Shown here in pieces: positions 62,774-64,000 of a DNA stretch of 64,000 nt. Under the pieces are notes generated by a model. That model was given only the letters and a program-made list of their open reading frames with translations. It had not been told where the DNA came from and did no database searches. The translations under genes and the position numbers were made by a program. The first letter of the stretch is position 1. Every line of letters begins with the position of its first letter. Source of the DNA: CAYPNF01 sp964411985 (GTDB taxonomy: Bacteria; Verrucomicrobiota; Verrucomicrobiia; Limisphaerales; J093); assembly GCA_964411985.1 (NCBI GenBank), contig CAYPNF010000022.1, forward strand, positions 62,001-126,000, given 5' to 3'.

Positions 62774-63619
62774 ATGAAACTGCTTTTGATTCGTCATCTC
62801 TGGGGCGTGGCTGGCCGGTGGGAGGATCTGTTTCCGAAGTTCAAAGCATGGGGCTATCAGGGAATCGAAGCGGGTCTTCCGCCACGAGAAGACCAGGAGC
62901 GGCTGCGACGGCTGTTGGATGAACATGGATTAGAGTACGTAGCCCAGATCTTCACGCAGGGAGGCGATGTCCGGGACCATGTACGGTCTTTTGAAACCCA
63001 GCTAAAGGAAGCCCACAACGTCCGACCTCGCCTGGTGAACGCCCACAGCGGGCAGGACGCATGGGGAGAGTCTGAGTCGGTGCGTTTCTTCGAAGAGGCG
63101 TTGCAGATGGAATCTGTCCAAGGGCTGCCAGTTGCGCATGAAACACACCGGGGCCGCATCCTCTACAACCCGTGGATCACTCAACGGTTAATGGACCGTT
63201 TCGCGGATCTCAAGCTTTGTTGTGACTACAGCCACTGGGTCTGTGTCTGCGAACGTCTGATCGAGGATCAGTTGGAGGTGCTGCAGGCGTGCGCTGCGCG
63301 ATGCCTGCATTTGCATGCGAGGGTCGGCTACGAGCAAGGCCCTCAGGTTCCGGACCCGCGGGCCCGCGAGTATGCCAGGCATCTTGAGGCACACGAGCGT
63401 TGGTGGGGGATGATTTGGGACGCGCAGATGTCGCGCGGGGATCTGGTCTCGACGCTCACCCCGGAATTTGGGCCGGTGCCTTACCTGCACAGCCTTCCGT
63501 TCACCAATGTTCCCGTAACCGATTTGTGGGAGGTTTGTGACTGGCAGGCCCGACGCCAGGCGGAGAACTTCGCCCGTCGTCTTGCGGCTCGGTCTAGTGA
63601 GGGAGAGGAAACCAGGTAA
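62774..63619 (+). CDS. Sugar phosphate isomerase/epimerase-like TIM-barrel protein (cytoplasmic)
   Basis: A 281-aa protein of the AP-endonuclease-2/xylose-isomerase-like superfamily without a leader. MKLLLIRHLWGVAGRW, GYQGIEAGLPPREDQE, VNAHSGQDAWG, PVAHETHRGRILYNPW (probable metal-ligand Glu), LCCDYSHWVCVCERL (Asp and His) and CLHLHARVGYEQGPQ fit the metal-binding barrel. It is coupled to the ferritin-like gene upstream. The reaction is unknown. It differs from the exported TIM-barrel enzyme at 57566, so the two are not simple duplicates. Confidence 0.82.
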   Translation: MKLLLIRHLWGVAGRWEDLFPKFKAWGYQGIEAGLPPREDQERLRRLLDEHGLEYVAQIFTQGGDVRDHVRSFETQLKEAHNVRPRLVNAHSGQDAWGESESVRFFEEALQMESVQGLPVAHETHRGRILYNPWITQRLMDRFADLKLCCDYSHWVCVCERLIEDQLEVLQACAARCLHLHARVGYEQGPQVPDPRAREYARHLEAHERWWGMIWDAQMSRGDLVSTLTPEFGPVPYLHSLPFTNVPVTDLWEVCDWQARRQAENFARRLAARSSEGEETR

Positions 63620-63704
63620 GAACTTCCCCAGCAGAGGGGTGGTCTTGTGCTCTTGGGGGGGCAGGTTACCTTGACCATGAGGCTTTGTACTCTATAGTGC
63701 CGTC

Positions 63705-64000
63705 ATGGCAAAAGAGCAAAGAAGCATGAGGACTGGACTCCGAAGTGGAAAAATGTCTCCGCCGAGGGTCACCACGGCGCTTCTGGCTGTGTTGTTTTTG
63801 ACCGCGACAATCGCGCGCGCCGCCGATCCGCTCCCTTCGTGGAACGAAGGCAAGGCCAAGCAGTCTATCATCGCCTTCGTCGAGAAAGTGACCAACCCAA
63901 GCTCGCCCGATGTCGTTCCCGTTGCCGAGCGCGTCGCCACGTTTGATAACGACGGTACCCTCTGGGCTGAGCAACCGATGTATTTCCAGTTCCTCTTCGC
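63705..64000 (+). CDS. Secreted HAD-family hydrolase (phosphatase-like), 3'-truncated by window edge
   Basis: An open frame of 98 codons from ATG 63705 to the window end. The N-terminus has a signal peptide (VTTALLAVLFLTATIARAAD). The mature part reads LPSWNEGKAKQSIIAFVEKV and then VATFDNDGTLWAEQPMYFQF. DNDGT is HAD motif I (DxDGT), with the nucleophile and acid/base aspartates. Periplasmic or secreted HAD acid phosphatases of this kind are common. ATG codons at 63726 and 63753 are alternative starts. The minus-strand ORFs opposite it are shadows. Confidence 0.8.
   Translation, partial: MAKEQRSMRTGLRSGKMSPPRVTTALLAVLFLTATIARAADPLPSWNEGKAKQSIIAFVEKVTNPSSPDVVPVAERVATFDNDGTLWAEQPMYFQFLF

Overview
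The window looks like a chromosomal piece of a Verrucomicrobiota bacterium, probably of the Pedosphaera/Limisphaerales type. The evidence is indirect but consistent. There is a type II pseudopilin-like protein with an FTLIELLVVIAIIAILAGM leader, there are PEP-CTERM secreted proteins, Gfo/Idh/MocA and TIM-barrel proteins carry Tat-type leaders, and several giant secreted proteins end in a 'ruler' of adhesion-type repeats. GC content is moderately high, and many genes lack a clear Shine-Dalgarno sequence. No 16S rRNA is present, so the taxonomy is an inference.

Layout. 1-14.4 kb holds ordinary metabolism: a partial LarA-like gene, a Tat-exported Gfo/Idh/MocA oxidoreductase, a zinc-ribbon protein, a split phosphate acetyltransferase (catalytic gene followed by a separate BioD-like/DRTGG gene) and hisC. 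A leftward run follows: TPR protein, PilT, second TPR protein, hemW, cold-shock protein, thpR and an aldo/keto reductase. 14.4-34.8 kb is an exported/membrane block: a 1052-aa fused membrane/spermidine-synthase-like protein, a 1882-aa subtilase with FG-GAP and cadherin-like repeats, an MFS transporter, and a ~3345-aa subtilase carrying 18 tandem DUF11-type repeats. 34.9-42.9 kb returns to housekeeping: pseudopilin, lipoprotein, ribBA-ribH, superoxide dismutase, lysS, a SAM hydroxide adenosyltransferase-like gene, a REC-PAS-PP2C regulator and tRNA-Pro(GGG).

42.94-54.1 kb, immediately downstream of the tRNA, looks accessory. It contains gene remnants, a BspA-like leucine-rich-repeat protein, tandem paralogous secreted proteins (two with PEP-CTERM-type tails), small minus-strand genes beside an attC-like imperfect palindrome (possible integron-cassette material), a SUMF1-domain protein, a frameshifted gene, a split ThrE exporter and an unusual EF-P paralogue. 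54.7-64 kb holds a DUF4091-type glycoside-hydrolase-like protein, a Tat-exported TIM-barrel isomerase, a hybrid histidine kinase, a two-gene unit (ferritin-like protein plus TIM-barrel isomerase) and the start of an exported HAD phosphatase.

A theme across the window is a ~55-70-residue module that ends in an aromatic-rich 'R-[FY]-[FY]-R-[LV]' motif. It closes five otherwise unrelated secreted proteins and sits directly after the leader of a sixth. It may be a shared surface, sorting or binding module.
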